Part shown: positions 35,028 to 47,185 of the stretch, piece after piece | How the letters are laid out: the number at the start of each line of letters is the position of its first letter | How positions within the stretch are numbered: the first letter of the stretch is position 1 | Origin: Krasilnikovozyma curviuscula | Lineage: Eukaryota > Basidiomycota > Tremellomycetes > Cystofilobasidiales > Mrakiaceae | Reading direction: 5' to 3' | Length of the DNA: 64,000 nt | NCBI GenBank assembly: GCA_014825775.1 | Contig: MVAQ01000106.1 | Coordinates: forward strand, 1 to 64,000 | Position numbers and translations under genes: made by a program | Notes under the pieces: model-generated | What the model was told of the DNA's origin: nothing | What the model saw: only the letters and a program-made list of their open reading frames with translations | Databases searched by the model: none

Positions 35028-37308
35028 ATGATCCCTCCTAATGTTATCATTATTGGTGGTGAGTAGAGCCTTGCTGTCTTCTAGCTCTTGTGCTGATTTT
35101 CTGTTGCGTCAGGTGGTCCTTCTGGTCTCACGGCTTTGAAGACTCTTACTGAGAACGGATTCGAACCTTTCCTTCTGGAAGCTGAACAAGAGATAGGAGG
35201 AACATTTAAGTGAGTCTTTGCTGCTATTCGATTGCGCAAATCGAGCTGATTCCCATTCTTTGGGGTTCGCAAGGTACCGAGCGTATGGTGAGACCAAAAC
35301 TTATCGCACTCAGGAAACCTACTGATTAATTATTATATTTAGAAAATGCTGAGCTGGTATCCTCCAAGCAGCTTACTTGCTTTAGTGACTTTCGAATGCC
35401 TCTGAATCATGCGGACCACGTCTCATTGCCTCGCTACGTCGAGTATCTCAACGATTATGTGAGTCACTGGAACCTCAAGGACAGGATTCAAACAGGTGCT
35501 CGAGTTAAGAAGGCCTCTAGGATGCCTGGAGGTGGTCATAAAGTGGTGTGGGAACAGAGAGGTGGTAAGTGTCTTCTCTGATCACGCAGAATGAAGTTGC
35601 CTATCGACCACTCTTTTTTCCGATCAGTACAACACGAACTTGTAGTCTCCTACCTCTGTATTTGCTCAGGGCTCCATGTAACCCCTCAAATTCCTATGAT
35701 ACCCGGCATTCAGCACGTCAAGACCAAGTTCCATTCTGCAGAATACAAGTCTCGAGATCAACTCGCTGGGAAGAGAGTTCTGATACTGGGGACTGGAGAA
35801 ACGGGTATGGACGTGAGTTATGAAGCAATTAAGGGAGGAGCTGAAGAAGTAGTGTTGTGTACCAGAAACGGATTCTTGTCGTTTCCCAAAGTTTTGAACA
35901 ATTTCTCGGTGTTTGGCGTCACGTTCGACGGGAATATTCCAATAGACGGATTGAGTGAGTTCTATTGTTCCTATATCCTCTCCTAGTGCAATTTTTTATG
36001 ACACTCTGGCATTCACAGTAACCAATCTGTTTGAATCAACCTACATTCATCCCTGGGTTGCCAAAACCCATCTCCGATGGCACATTTCCGATTTTGTGAT
36101 CAAGAGGGTACTCTGGTTACTTTCAGGAACACAAGCTGGGTGTTCGCAGTGGGTTGGTGAGCTGCCGAAGGAGCGGTTAGGTCGAGGTAAGAATAATTTG
36201 ATTCTATTTATCGTCCTATCTCTAACCAATCGTTTGTTCAGCCTACGCTTTCTTAAATAAATCTACCAAGGCAATGCCTTACATCAACCGACCTTACAAG
36301 AAACGCTCAAAATTGATGTCTCTCATCTCTTCATACCACGACCTTCCAGAGGACGCCAGCTCCGACAAAGTGATCCATCTCGCGCCATTTCCAGAACGGT
36401 TCGCAGACGATGGTTCAGTGATCTTCAAGCGCACAGAGCGAAAAGAGTCGAAGGCAGTGGAAGGGAAGATCGTCAAGCCCGAGGTCGTGGTGTTTGCTAC
36501 GGGTTACGAGCAGAAGTTTGATGATTGGTTAGGACCAGAATATCCTCGACCGTGGGACTGCGATGCGAGAGACATCGTCAAGACGGGACAGGAAGATGTC
36601 GCTTTCATTGGTTTTGTGAGACCAGGTGTTGGTGCGTGACAGAATCTCCCAGAATGCAGCCTATCCTTGCTGACTCCGTTTTATTGTGACATCAGGCGCC
36701 ATCCCTCCCATTGCAGAACAGCAGGCGATGTGGTGGACACTGCTGCTTCAGCGTCGGATGAACCTCCCCATTACAGAACCGACATACTACCTCCTCTCTA
36801 GTCCTACCTCCCGAATCAAGTACGGCGTTGACCATTCAACTTACATGAGTACCCTTGCTGGAGACATGGGATCACTACCGTCGCTATTCGATCTGTTGAT
36901 GAAATTCGGACCGTTCATCTGTTTTATCTATTGGTATGTTATTCTGATCCACCTTGTACTTTACAATTTCTGACCGATGTTGTTGGCTCCGACAGCTTCT
37001 CTGCTGCTTTCACTACCAACTATCGTCTGGTGGGACCATTCGCTTCGCCTCTCGCTCCAACAATTGTCAAAACCGAAATTTGGGAAACAATAACCCGTCG
37101 AAAACTGCTCGGAAACATCTTCATGGGCGTGATCCCCATAGCCTTCTACTTGTGGGTGAACATCACCGTGTTGCTGTTAGAAATCACTTGGAGGTTGCTG
37201 GGAGGTGGAGGTGGCTGGGCTGGTTTGAAGGTCAGGCTGCAGACGCATTCAACGACACCTCCAGCATTTGGGAAGAACCTGTTTATGAAAAAGGTCAGGA
37301 GCAGGTAG
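35028..37308 (+). CDS. Flavin-containing monooxygenase-like protein
   Basis: FAD- and NADPH-dependent oxygenase of the FMO/Baeyer-Villiger type; the substrate is unknown. From ATG 35028 the start MIPPNVIIIGG joins over an intron to GPSGLTALKTL, the FAD Rossmann motif GxGxxG. Then come QEIGGTFKYRAY, SDFRMPLNHADHVSLPRYVE, VVSYLCICSGLHVTPQIP and the NADPH Rossmann motif GKRVLILGTGETGMDVSYEA. VVVFATGYEQKFDDW is the ATG-type signature near the C-terminal end of the fold. The C-terminal part (FGPFICFIYCFSAAFTTNY, LLGNIFMGVIPIAFYLWVNI) has hydrophobic segments suggesting membrane anchoring. The stop is at 37306-37308. At least seven introns. The active-site framework looks complete. Confidence 0.9.
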
Positions 37309-38127
37309 CAAGCTCTGCCGGTTCTACGCACCCAACCACAATTAATTCTTTCTTGTGTTGTATTTATTATATTTATCGTTTTGTGAACTCAGTTTTCTAT
37401 CTACATCTGAAAGAGCACATGAAATTAACCGACGGCGCGGACACCAGATACATTTGTATTTTGAGCCGTAACCAGAGTTTTCGACGCATCACTGGGATAC
37501 CTGTAGACCACTCCAAAGCTTTTCTGAATTGACCTGCTTGTGAGTCGCACTTCGGCATAGGTTCCTACGGCTTCATCTCCATTGTTGACTCAGCCAATCT
37601 TATCTTTCGAACTGTCGCAGTATGAAGTAACGGATTGTGAGTTGCGAATAGAGTGTTTTCATTGTTTCGCGACTGAGTGCAAAGCTTTCCACAGAATAGA
37701 CTCAATTGCGATATGATCTTTGTTTCTCCTTGATATTTCGAGAGCAAGCGCTGGTGCTGATTGATGGATTTGAGTGGCTGCCAGACTTTGATGTCTTTTG
37801 CAGCGTTTTAAACCAGCCATATCACGCTGGGATTTAAATATGTAGATATTCTCTCATACAGCTATCTATCAGACCACACCCAGCTTCTTGTAAATTATTC
37901 GGAATTATAAGAATGGCGTATGCACCATCGGTACAGATGCCAAAGCAGGTTTCTCTCTAGCTCTCACCGACTTTTATTATTTTCAGCCCAAACGTCGTAA
38001 GTAGTGTCTTATCTGAACTGATGATCTTGTCAGACCTGGGCTGGTTGGATCTTGACAACCGGACAGGCTGCAATCTACCCGAAAGTGGAACGCTCAGCTT
38101 ACTTGGCTCGACTTTCATCTTCTCCAG
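37309..38127. other. Intergenic between monooxygenase and rhodanese genes
   Basis: 819 bp. A possible spliced upstream frame starts at ATG 37913 (MAYAPSVQMPKQ). It can splice to TWAGWILTTGQAAIYPKVER and then run into the rhodanese exon in another frame. The rest shows nothing I can support. Confidence 0.4.
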
Positions 38128-38984
38128 ATGTTCAAATCCACATTATCAAGAGCATCTATTACCAAGGTAGCTGTAGCACCTACTCGGCTTTCTTCTACTA
38201 TCAGACAGATAGGAACCACATCAATTTCTGCTCAAGTTTCACGCCCTGCCCTGATCGCCAGCTTCAACGCCAACCTCCTCAGCCAACGACGTTTCATCAC
38301 TCAAGAATCAAAGAAGGTAGACTCCAAGTTTTCAGCTCTCGGCCCGGCGACCTACGAGGAAATCAAGGCACTCTCTCAAGCTCCTTCCAAGGTGAGCCCT
38401 CCCTCTGACGTCGCCATTTTAAGACCCATAGCCATCGATGTCTGACTATCCCCTTCAATGGGATATACTTCCTTGACTCATTTAGGATACTTTGCTAATC
38501 GATATCAGAGAGCCAGCAGAACATGCTCAAGGAATGATTCCATCTGCCGTCCCACTTCCTCTTTCTGAGCTCGATGAAGCTCTCGGAATGGACCCACAGA
38601 TCTTCCAGTCTAAATATCATTACCCGAAGCCAACTCCAGATCAGAACATTATCGTCTACTGCAGGAGCGGTGTCAGAGCTGAGACTGCCAGAAACAAGTT
38701 CTCAGGAGCTGACGCGAAGGGTGATGGTTCAGGTGGGTTGGGTGGTGTTACAGGGTCCTCCAAGGTAACTTACCCTCATGGTGAGTCTATTTCACAACTC
38801 GGAGTAGTCTGCTCGCTCTCTGAAGAATACGACGTTCTAACGATGACCATTTTACTGGCGTGCGCACTGCTGTTCTGTCCGACCTTTATCTACTTCACTC
38901 ATTACCCAACTACCAGTCCGAAATTACGTTGGTAGCTGGTTGGATTGGACTGAGAGAGAATCCACCGCCAAGAAGGCCGACTAG
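38128..38984 (+). CDS. Mitochondrial rhodanese-domain sulfurtransferase
   Basis: Single-domain rhodanese, moving sulfane sulfur onto a catalytic cysteine. The N-terminal about 60 residues (MFKSTLSRASITKVAVAPTR and LLSQRRFITQESKK) are a typical mitochondrial presequence. The domain runs TYEEIKALSQAPSK, DTLLIDIREPAEHAQGMIPS and QNIIVYCRSGVRAETA. The active-site loop CRSGVR carries the catalytic Cys. After the last intron it ends VRNYVGSWLDWTERE, then STAKKAD. Exons join near 38393 and 38781. The second junction splits the Val codon of VRNY. The GSWLDW block closes the fold as in other fungal mitochondrial rhodaneses. Stop 38982-38984. The physiological sulfur donor is unknown. Confidence 0.9.
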
Positions 38985-39238
38985 TGTAGTTGCTTCTATA
39001 GACAAACCCGGCGTTCAGCTGTATGAGATCTTTTGGAACTAGCCAAAACTGACATCCACACTTAAGTTGAGAAACCTCAATTTGACACTCAAATTCAGAC
39101 CTCTTCTTCATGGGGGAGCCATCAGGAACTCAACATCTATGTCTTGATGTGGCGCGCTGCAACGAGGCGATCTCGAAATCCAGTCGAAAGTTTCCTCCTG
39201 TCCACCGTGCAGCCAAATCCTCGAACCGCCAACCAGCA

Positions 39239-40755
39239 ATGTCATCTTTACTCGACGATTTGCCTGGTCCTTCTACCAGCACACTTCCAAAGAAGGAGAA
39301 AAAGCCTAAACCCAAGAAAGTCGTAGCTGGATCAAACTGGGCAGCTCTGCAGAAGACTCTGCCGTCAACAGGCCATAAGAAACGAAAGCGAGACGAAGAG
39401 AGACCTCAACCTTCAAAAGCTCCTGAAGTGTTCAGTGCAGCAGGTCCAAGCAATCCAGGTGGAAAGCCAGAGGCTGATTTCACACGGTTAGTTACAAAAT
39501 TGTTGTGCCCATGGTGGCTCGATGCGCGAACTCTGAAACTTTTCTGATGGTGCTTCCATATCTCGCAGAGGTAAATCCGCTTTCTTCAAAGAACAAGCTC
39601 AAATACAGGCAGAGAGCCATGTTCCAGCCGCAGCGGTCGAAGGTGCACCTGAGTGGAAAGGTTCGCAGAATGTGAGGGCGTTGAGGGAAATGGTGTTAGG
39701 TGACATGGATCTGACGGGAACGACCAAGGCAGAGTGAGTTCTCAGAGCTAATTTTTTCGAAGTCTTTTCACTGATTCTGGCTCTTGGTGCAGTCCTGGTC
39801 TCCATTTGGCGATAGATTGTGAGATGGTTGGCGTTGGACCAGAAACAACAGAATCCTCACTCGCTAGAGTCTCCATTGTCAACTGGCATGGCGCAGTTGT
39901 CTTGGATACATTCGTGAAACAAAAGGAGAAAGTGACAGATTACAGAACCTGGGTTTCCGGTGTCACGCCCGAAGATCTGAAAGGAGGTGAGTAGCATGCA
40001 ACTTGAGAGAAGCAGCCTTCACTCACAGCTCCCCTCGCTCATTTGTGCTTCCTCAGCCCCAACTTTTGAAGAGACTCAAAAGATGGTAACAGATCTGATA
40101 GACGACAAGATCCTCATAGGTCACGCCATCCAAAATGATTTCAAAGCTCTCTTACTCTCACATCCACGACAGCTGGTCAGAGACACTCAAACATGTCCTT
40201 CTTTACGTGCCGCCTTACCAAAGAGTGGGAAACGACCGGGTTTGAAGGCACTGGCTTTGAAGGAGCTGGGTGTTGAAATTCAAGGAGGACGGCACAGTTC
40301 TGTAGGTTGCGCCGTGGTTGCTTAGAAGTTGCTCCTTGCACTGACATAGACCTTCGTGAACGCGGTATGGTCAGGTTATCGATGCTCGAGCAACAATGGC
40401 GCTATACAGGCTTCACAAATCGGAATGGGAGAAGACCCTCTACTCCAAGTTCAAAATGCCCCTGTCGAAAACCCAGTTATCGAAATCCAAAACTGCCGCA
40501 GGGGGGACGTCATCGTACCTCAACAACTCTGAATCAGAAGATGACGAAGATGGTGTAGATAATCGACCTGCGAAGAAAGGGAAAAAAGAGCAACAGAGCT
40601 TCCCTGGTGGAGGACGAAAGGGCGTGTCGTCTGGTTTGGGACTCATCATCAAGGATCGTAAAACGGGGAAGATCATTAGCAAGGGAAGAGGAGATCCGTC
40701 TGTAGCTATAGCGAAAGGTGGTGACGCAGGAGGGTCAAATTGGTGGGAAGAGTGA
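39239..40755 (+). CDS. REX4: RNA exonuclease 4 (DEDDh 3'-5' exonuclease)
   Basis: Nuclear/nucleolar 3'-5' exonuclease of the Rex4/XPMC2 family linked to pre-rRNA processing. The N-terminus is Lys-rich ([33 protein letters not shown]), fitting nucleolar targeting. The catalytic blocks are all present: [14 protein letters not shown] (Asp, Glu), [19 protein letters not shown] (Asp) and [19 protein letters not shown] (His, Asp). The last is created by splicing over a GTAGGT intron at about 40302. [20 protein letters not shown] matches the substrate-binding part. The C-terminal tail ([16 protein letters not shown], then acidic and basic runs) ends [11 protein letters not shown] 39239 is the first compatible one. 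Stop 40753-40755. Confidence 0.93.
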
Positions 40756-40982
40756 ACGAGTTGTGATTTAATAACCAGGAGTGGTATCAGCGGATAGCGC
40801 ATCAGTGTCATGCTGAGCAAGACTCGCAACCGGCGACGGTCAAAACAAGTGCACAGGTGGTATCATAGGGGTACGAAGTTAAACCAACTATCGTTACAAT
40901 GGTATATGTGGGTGTAATGTGATGTGGAGAGAAGATTAGTCGAAAGACGCCGCGCGCAACGATGAAACGGTAAAGGGGCTCA

Positions 40983-41244
40983 TCACGAAGTCCTGAACAG
41001 CCCGGGATCTTCTGGCCAAGCTCCAGATTCTCGGGCAGCAAAGTAACCTCCATTGTAAGTCCATTCCTCCTGGCCGTCTTCAGACAACGTCTTCGTGAAC
41101 CACCGAGGGGTCCATTCTTCTCCCTTCTCGGCACGGTGGGCTTTCCGAGCCCGTTGAGCACTCTCTAATTCTGCTTTTTTTACATCAGCAGCTTCCATGG
41201 ATCCTTCCTCCAATAACCGCTGAGATGGATTGAATCGAGAATCT

Positions 41245-41281
<37 letters not shown>

Positions 41282-44200
41282 AACAATCTTCAATATCAAA
41301 ACTAGCAGAGCAAACCAAAAAGGGAACTGACCAGTAGGTGGAAGCTTATCCTTGAAGGCAGGATGAAGTTCGTTAAGGGCCACCGTGAAAGTTGGCCAGC
41401 CATAACACTCCTCTGCCTTCGGCGGAAATTCATGAGCAGCCCACAGGACGTGAGACGGGTCTGACGAGCTGCCATAACGAACTTGAAGCATCGAATCCCA
41501 TTTTCCTTCAATCCAGGCAACTTTTTGTTTTGAAGAATTGTAAGCGACACCACTTTAAATGAGAGCAGCAAGTCAGTGACATGGTTAACCCTGGAAGCCT
41601 AGCCTGGGTAGATCATCAACTCACGAGACTGAATTTCGATGCGACCCACCCCAACCTGCTTCTTTGAAGGTAAGTGTACAATGATCGCCATTCGTAAGAT
41701 TGGTGACCACCATGTCTCCTTGAGTTTCGATGTACTTAGTTCCAGCCAGGAGGTTCCGTCTGAACCAGAAATATTAATGGGTCAGCTATAACAGCAGTAA
41801 CTAAAAAAAGATAACCAAACTTACATGTAACTCGATGGTTTTGTCCAAGAATACTTCTCGCCCCATTTCTCAAAGGTGACGTGGTTACTGCCACTCGGGA
41901 TGATCTCAAGACTGCTGACACCAGCGAGCTTGTTTTTTGACGATGCGGTCTGAGAAACAGTCCATCCATCTCCGGCCACAAAACTAGCAACTGCTGGTGG
42001 GTGGTGCGATGTCTTTTCAGAAACAAATCTGAAGTTGGGCGTGATGAGATCCTGCTCAACGAAGAACTACTCAGTATGCAATGTCTTTACAGTGACGGCT
42101 AAGACTCACATATGTTTCGCCTAACATTGGATTGAACGGTTTCCTAGAACTCCGTTTGCTCAAGCAAGCATACCCCGAAACAGCAAAAGCAACGACATGA
42201 CACAGCCGCTCGATTGGATCAAAGGCGTGGGCACCCAGAGTGAGAAGATCAGCGTATTCGACCTCTGCGCCAACAGAAAAAATATTAACAGAAGAAGACA
42301 GTGGAAGAGCAACAATACAGCAACGTACCTTCAGCCATCTTCTGCGTTAATGAGATAGGCTCGTTGAACCCTACCGGCATGCTTAATGTGCTCATGTCCT
42401 TCCCCACAGACTTCCTGAGCACCGCTAATAGTGAAGGTTCATCTTTGGGAGGTTTTGCCGGCAGTTTAGACCTCCAGTCGAGTTTCGGCCCAGGCTCCCA
42501 TTTGCCATCCACAAGTACCAGCGCTGCAGCTGCGGCAGGCTTCTCAACAACTACCTCGCCAGCATTTAACATCGTCCTCACTTCGTCCTCATCTTTGTGA
42601 TTGGACGACCTAGACTTATTGTCAGCAACAACGTCGCTGGGGTCAACGCGTGTCTCTTCACTCGATGACAGGTTGCTTCTCGCCGAAGAGAACGTTTGTG
42701 TAGTTGATGATTGCGACGGTAGATGGTTGTAAACAGGAGCAATGACAGTTTTTTGTGAAAGTGTTGAGTGCGTCGCTTCTGGGGATTGAAGAGTCGTTGA
42801 GAAAGGTGTCTGTAGAGCAACAGTTGGTGTGGTTGCATCGGCATGATCTGGTGACACAACCTCAGGGGAGGTCATGATTCCAGACTGCGTTTGAACAGAT
42901 TCGTCCACCGTATCGAGAACTATCGAGTCTCTCATTGAGTCTCCAGCTGGGTAGCTCTCGGCGTCGTACCAGACGCTAAGCACCGAAGCAGCGAGACTCT
43001 CGAAAGAGCTTCTTGGGTTCAATCCGTTCATCAGCTCGTCACCTTCTTCTTTGTCTTCCGAATCATCAAAGTCTCCAGCAATGGGAGAATGGTGATGAGT
43101 ATGGTGATGGTTGAGATTACCGTACGGACCAGACGACAGCCGAATGCCGTTGACTGAAGGAAGATCCTTTGAATGATGTAACGAAGGTGAATCCGGCTCA
43201 GGAATGTAGGTTGAGTCGGGAGTTCCACCATTGGTGTATTCTGCACCGTTCAAGAAGAAGCTGCCGCTGCCACTGGCTGGATAGTTAGGGGTTGGTCCTC
43301 TAGGAGTTCGGCTTGAATGCACGTCGTGGTCTCCTAGATTTAGCGTTTGGACGAGGTTGGAGTGCAAAGACCTGAGATTTATGATAGCTGCTGCCAGTGC
43401 TGCTAAGAGTGGTACACTGGTAGCTTGTGGTTGTATTATCGGCATCGAAGGAGTACCGCTGTGGCTGCTGATGGTAGTCGGGGTTCCTAAACCAGGAGTG
43501 ACCGGGAGAGCTAGGAACTTCAGTTCTGGTGATACTGGACGGACCGGGGGGAGTGAAGGCGATACTGGTCGGATGGAATGGCTCACAGAGGCTGATACAC
43601 AGTGATGCAACGAAGGTGAGAAACGTACTCAGCTGAGACATCATGACAAACATCTGCAGGACTCACGCTTTCTGGGGAAGATGCCCATGATTTTACCAGG
43701 TCTTGACTTGTCAGGTGCCTTGATAGTTCCAGTAGCTGTGATATCCAGAGAAAGTCCCTCTGAGGAACCCCGAGTTACCATCAGCAGGGAGCTCGCGGCG
43801 TGTTCACGTTCCAAAGTTGACCCAGGATGAGAATGATGTCGGTCTGCTGACAAGATAACGTATAGTACATTGTTAGAGTTGGCTATTGTAAAGAAGGAGA
43901 CGAGTGAAGGGATTTCGTACGTGTACTCGGCTTCACTTTGTCTGCTTTACCCAATCCTGCAACTTCAGCCTTCTTGGAGGATTTCTGCCTCTTCATACTC
44001 TTCGAGGAACTAACGTCCTTTTCTTTCTTACCACTTTTACTTGATGATGATGATGTAGAGCTTCCCAGGGTTGACGTAGTTGAGAAATGGGATAAGAGGC
44101 TTTCCATTTCAGAGATTGTCTGGAGACGAAAAGGGGGTATGTGAGCTCGATCACCAGATCTACCCAGGATAGATAGGATTCCACATACCTTAGACATCTC

Positions 44201-44347
44201 CTCTAAGGTGATTTCAGCGGGATGGAAAGGTTGGATGAACATCTTGACTTCAATTCTACTGGAGAGTAGTACGTGAACCCGAGTTTTCCTCTCCCTCGGT
44301 AGCTGAGCTAAGTAGCTGGCGAGGAGAAGTCTGCGTTCCCTCACCAA
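40983..44347 (-). CDS. Oxysterol-binding protein-related protein (ORP/Osh type), 5' end unresolved
   Basis: Lipid-transfer protein working at membrane contact sites. The C-terminal ORD is complete. It contains MPVGFNEPISLTQKMAEG, LGAHAFDPIERLCHVVAFA, KRSSRKPFNPMLGETY and FRFVSEKTSHHPPAVASF (the SHHPP family signature). Further on are WGEKYSWTKPSSYM, IEGKWDSMLQVRYG and DSRFNPSQRLLEEGSMEAAD. The end is GAWPEDPGLFRTS with the stop at 40983-40985. Upstream lie a long low-complexity linker (42285-43610) with VLSVWYDAESYPAGDS, which resembles a FFAT motif, and basic/Ser-rich exons to about 44347. I cannot find the start. A PH-like fragment (VVWKSGLSYRENTRS, 44756-44821) may be an upstream exon. The last intron carries a T32 tract before its 3' splice site. 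Confidence 0.85.
41247..41278. repeat. 32-bp A homopolymer (T on the coding strand)
   Basis: Perfect A32 on the plus strand, inside the last intron of the oxysterol-binding gene. On the sense strand it forms the polypyrimidine tract just before TTGCAG. It should be length-polymorphic. Confidence 0.95.
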
Positions 44348-45696
44348 TGACCAGTCGTGAATGAGCTTGAGTCTTGTCGAATACCAAGATTAAATGTCTG
44401 TCGCAGGTGGGTGAGGAGAGTCACGGAAAAAACGTGAAAGCAATAAACGCTGCGAGAAAAAAGGTGCGACAGGTCAGATTAGGTAATGAACCAAATCAGG
44501 TTCATTGCTGTTCGGTGTACCATCAACATTTTGTTATACACCATTTCTCTACGTCTAGTCAATGGCAGAACGCGTTTCGGTACTTACAAAAAGACAATGT
44601 TCTCCGGAAGTAGGACGTCAGGGCAACATCAGACCGAACACTGTCGGGCCTGGCTCAATTCGCTGATATCTGTTGGACCTGACAGGTAAATGAGAAGATT
44701 GAAGCCCTGTCAGCCTGCAGAGAGATTGGTCGATGTTGAAGAATCAATGACTCACCGGTCGGGATTCGATAGGGATCTAGTGTTTTCACGGTAGCTCAGC
44801 CCTGACTTCCAAACAACTAAGCTTCAAGGTCCTACTCATGAAATTGAGAGAAGAGGTATTCAAAGGTCCAAGCAATCCGAACTGGAGCAAACAAAGAATC
44901 CTGGATAAATTTAGAGGACATGTCAGAGTCATCTCCAAAACAAGGTAGCCGCGCACTGTACGCTCTGGGAGACACACGCCCTAAGCCCTGTAAGAATCAC
45001 AGTGAAGCTGTCAAGGTTATAGACAGATAGCCCGATGGATAATTCCTTGACATTGGTGAAAGCTCTGGTCAGAAGGGAACTCTTCACTATCGTCTCACTT
45101 CCTGTCCGAGGGTCTCCAAGCTTCTCAGGCTATATTCAGCTTCATCCCATCCAAGAACTATGTAACAAATTCTTTTTCAAGTGGATAGCAGGTCTGAAGC
45201 ACTGGAAATCCTCGAACTGACAAGCTTCGATTGCAGACAGCACACTGGTTTCTTGATGACGAGGAAACCATACAGGCTGTAACGCTGACTTTGTTAATGA
45301 TCTGATGATCCTACTTCAATCTGGACGAAGAGCTATATGAGACTATGGTTTTTGAATGATGGTTGTTATCTGCTCATTTCGGCTGGTGCAAGATCAGACT
45401 TCGAAGATTGGGTATCCAACCCTATTGAGCTTCCAGCTAAGGATGAAGAGTTATAAGATCAATCAATGATCCGAATACATTGAAAATAGTCTTCAAATAC
45501 ACATGAATTCTTTCGAAAGTGTGGCAGACCACTTGCTAGATTGCTTTCCGTAACAGTTTGTGTGAAAGTCAGATCACACATATGTTTACAGTTCATAGGG
45601 AGTAACAAGCCACAAGTGACATTACTCAGCACGACTGATCACATATAAAGGGCATCGCTTCAGTAGTTGCGTTTAGAAGTGAGAGGGACAAGCCAC
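44348..45696. other. Unassigned region between the oxysterol-binding gene and NFU1
   Basis: About 1.35 kb. On the minus strand short open stretches look protein-like: VVWKSGLSYRENTRSLSNPD (44756-44821) and SKFIQDSLFAPVRIAWTFEY (within 44838-44925). They may be 5' exons of the oxysterol-binding gene, but I cannot join them in phase. The NFU1 3' UTR should also lie here. Confidence 0.4.
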
Positions 45697-46892
45697 TCAC
45701 GCTCGCTGAGCCTCAAGCTTAGCTTCAAATTTAGCAAACTCATCCAACGCAATCTCTTCTTCTTGATCCAGAACCTAGAAGAACAACTCGTCAGCTTGAA
45801 GACTAGGATATTTGGGGGAGGGGGACAGGCGACGAACCTGCTGCACGCCTTCAACTTCTGGGATGTAGTGCATCAACATCCTCTCAATTCCACCCTTTAA
45901 CGTAACTTCCGAACTTGAGCATCCTCTGCAGCTTCCTTTAAGCTTAATCCTGACCAACCCGTCGGTACCTTCACCAAATCCTCTATACTCCAAATCACCT
46001 CCGTCCTCCATGATACTGGGCCTGATCCTTGTGGCTAACAAATCTTTAATCATCCCCACAATTTCTGAATCCGTTTCCAAAATCCTGGTATCCTCAGATT
46101 CACCGTCGTCGGCAGGCGCAGACCCATCCTTGAACAGTGGGACACCAGCAGAGAAGTGTTCCATGATGATACTGAAGACCTCCGGCTTGATGATCGACCA
46201 AGGAGTTTCTTCATCCTTCTGAATTGATACAAAGTCTGGACCGTAGAAGACAGAGATCACTCCGTCAACGCCCATGAGACGAAGGGCCAGTGGGGACGCC
46301 AGTGCGGCTTTAGTGTCGAGGAATTCATGAGTTCCTCCGGACGACAGCACTGGCACACCTGGGATGAACTGAAGACTGTTTGGATTGGGCGTCGTTGCTG
46401 TTTGGACAAAGAGGGTGCGTCGAGAGGCAGATAAAGAGGTGGTAGAGTTCGAAGTGACTAAGCAGTTTTAAACAAATCGGCATTAAGAGATCAAGCAAGA
46501 CAGAGAGACCATCAAGAAAGAAGACAAAGAAAATGGGCCGGTGAGCAACGAGCTTAGGAAGGGAGGATTGATATCGTCGTAATGGTGTGGGATTTTTTTA
46601 TCGGTCGAAGAGGTTCTCCTCTGCTGACCGATAACAAAAAGTTCCAAGCCTCCCAAGTGATCCATCAAATAAGAAGCATATACTCACCAGCAACTACGGG
46701 CCTACTACCACCGGTCGATATCCTGCTTTGGGTTGAAAAATCTCTTCTCTTTGTCGATGAGCAAGCATTGACGCTGCAGCTACCAATTTTAAATGACATG
46801 TTGACATTCAAAGACCTTCTGGAGCTGGAAGCTACAGTTGAGGATGCAGCACATGATCGTATAAGAGATTTCGAGAGTGTTGAGGCTGACAT
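45697..46892 (-). CDS. NFU1: Mitochondrial Fe-S cluster carrier Nfu1
   Basis: Late-acting [4Fe-4S] delivery protein for lipoate synthase and respiratory enzymes. The conserved part begins QTATTPNPNSLQFIPGVPVL and contains LALRLMGVDGVISVFYGPDF (Nfu N domain). The NifU-like domain is SIMEDGGDLEYRGF and KGSCRGCSSSEVTLKGGIER, with the cluster-binding CxxC. It ends in an acidic coil (LDQEEEIALDEFAKFEAKLE). The N-terminal exon (46688-46892; MSASTLSKSLIRSCAASS) is Ser/Arg-rich and fits a presequence. It joins over a 230-bp intron (46458-46687) in phase, but another start inside that interval is possible. Stop at 45697-45699. Clients likely include ACO1 and SDH proteins, both encoded in this window. 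Confidence 0.92.
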
Positions 46893-47185
46893 TCTGGTTT
46901 TCAATGTTCGGGATCGTTGACGGAGAGTAGCTCCTTTGCGAATGCAATGATTGGAAGACGGCATTCGCAACAGTCAATTTCTGAATAATTTTCCCTGTTG
47001 ACATTAGAAAGGTAGGGAGGGGAACTAATTTAAATTGATACATCATTAGGTAGATTGAGATGTAATTAAAATTTCAGAGAAGATATGGGGAGACAAAAAG
47101 TAAACAAAGCCAAAGCTGAGCTAACAGGATTGCAATTACCCCTCGAATCCTCGAACTCGAATAATCACCTGAATGTGCTCAGTAT

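Noticed and set aside
38052..38408. Long plus-strand frame overlapping the rhodanese N-terminus
   Set aside because: After 38128 it is the shadow of the rhodanese exon in another frame. Only the upstream part is kept as a possible uORF.
41247..41278. Poly(A) tract as the tail of a retroposed element
   Set aside because: No target-site duplication or element body adjoins it. It coincides exactly with the intron's polypyrimidine tract.
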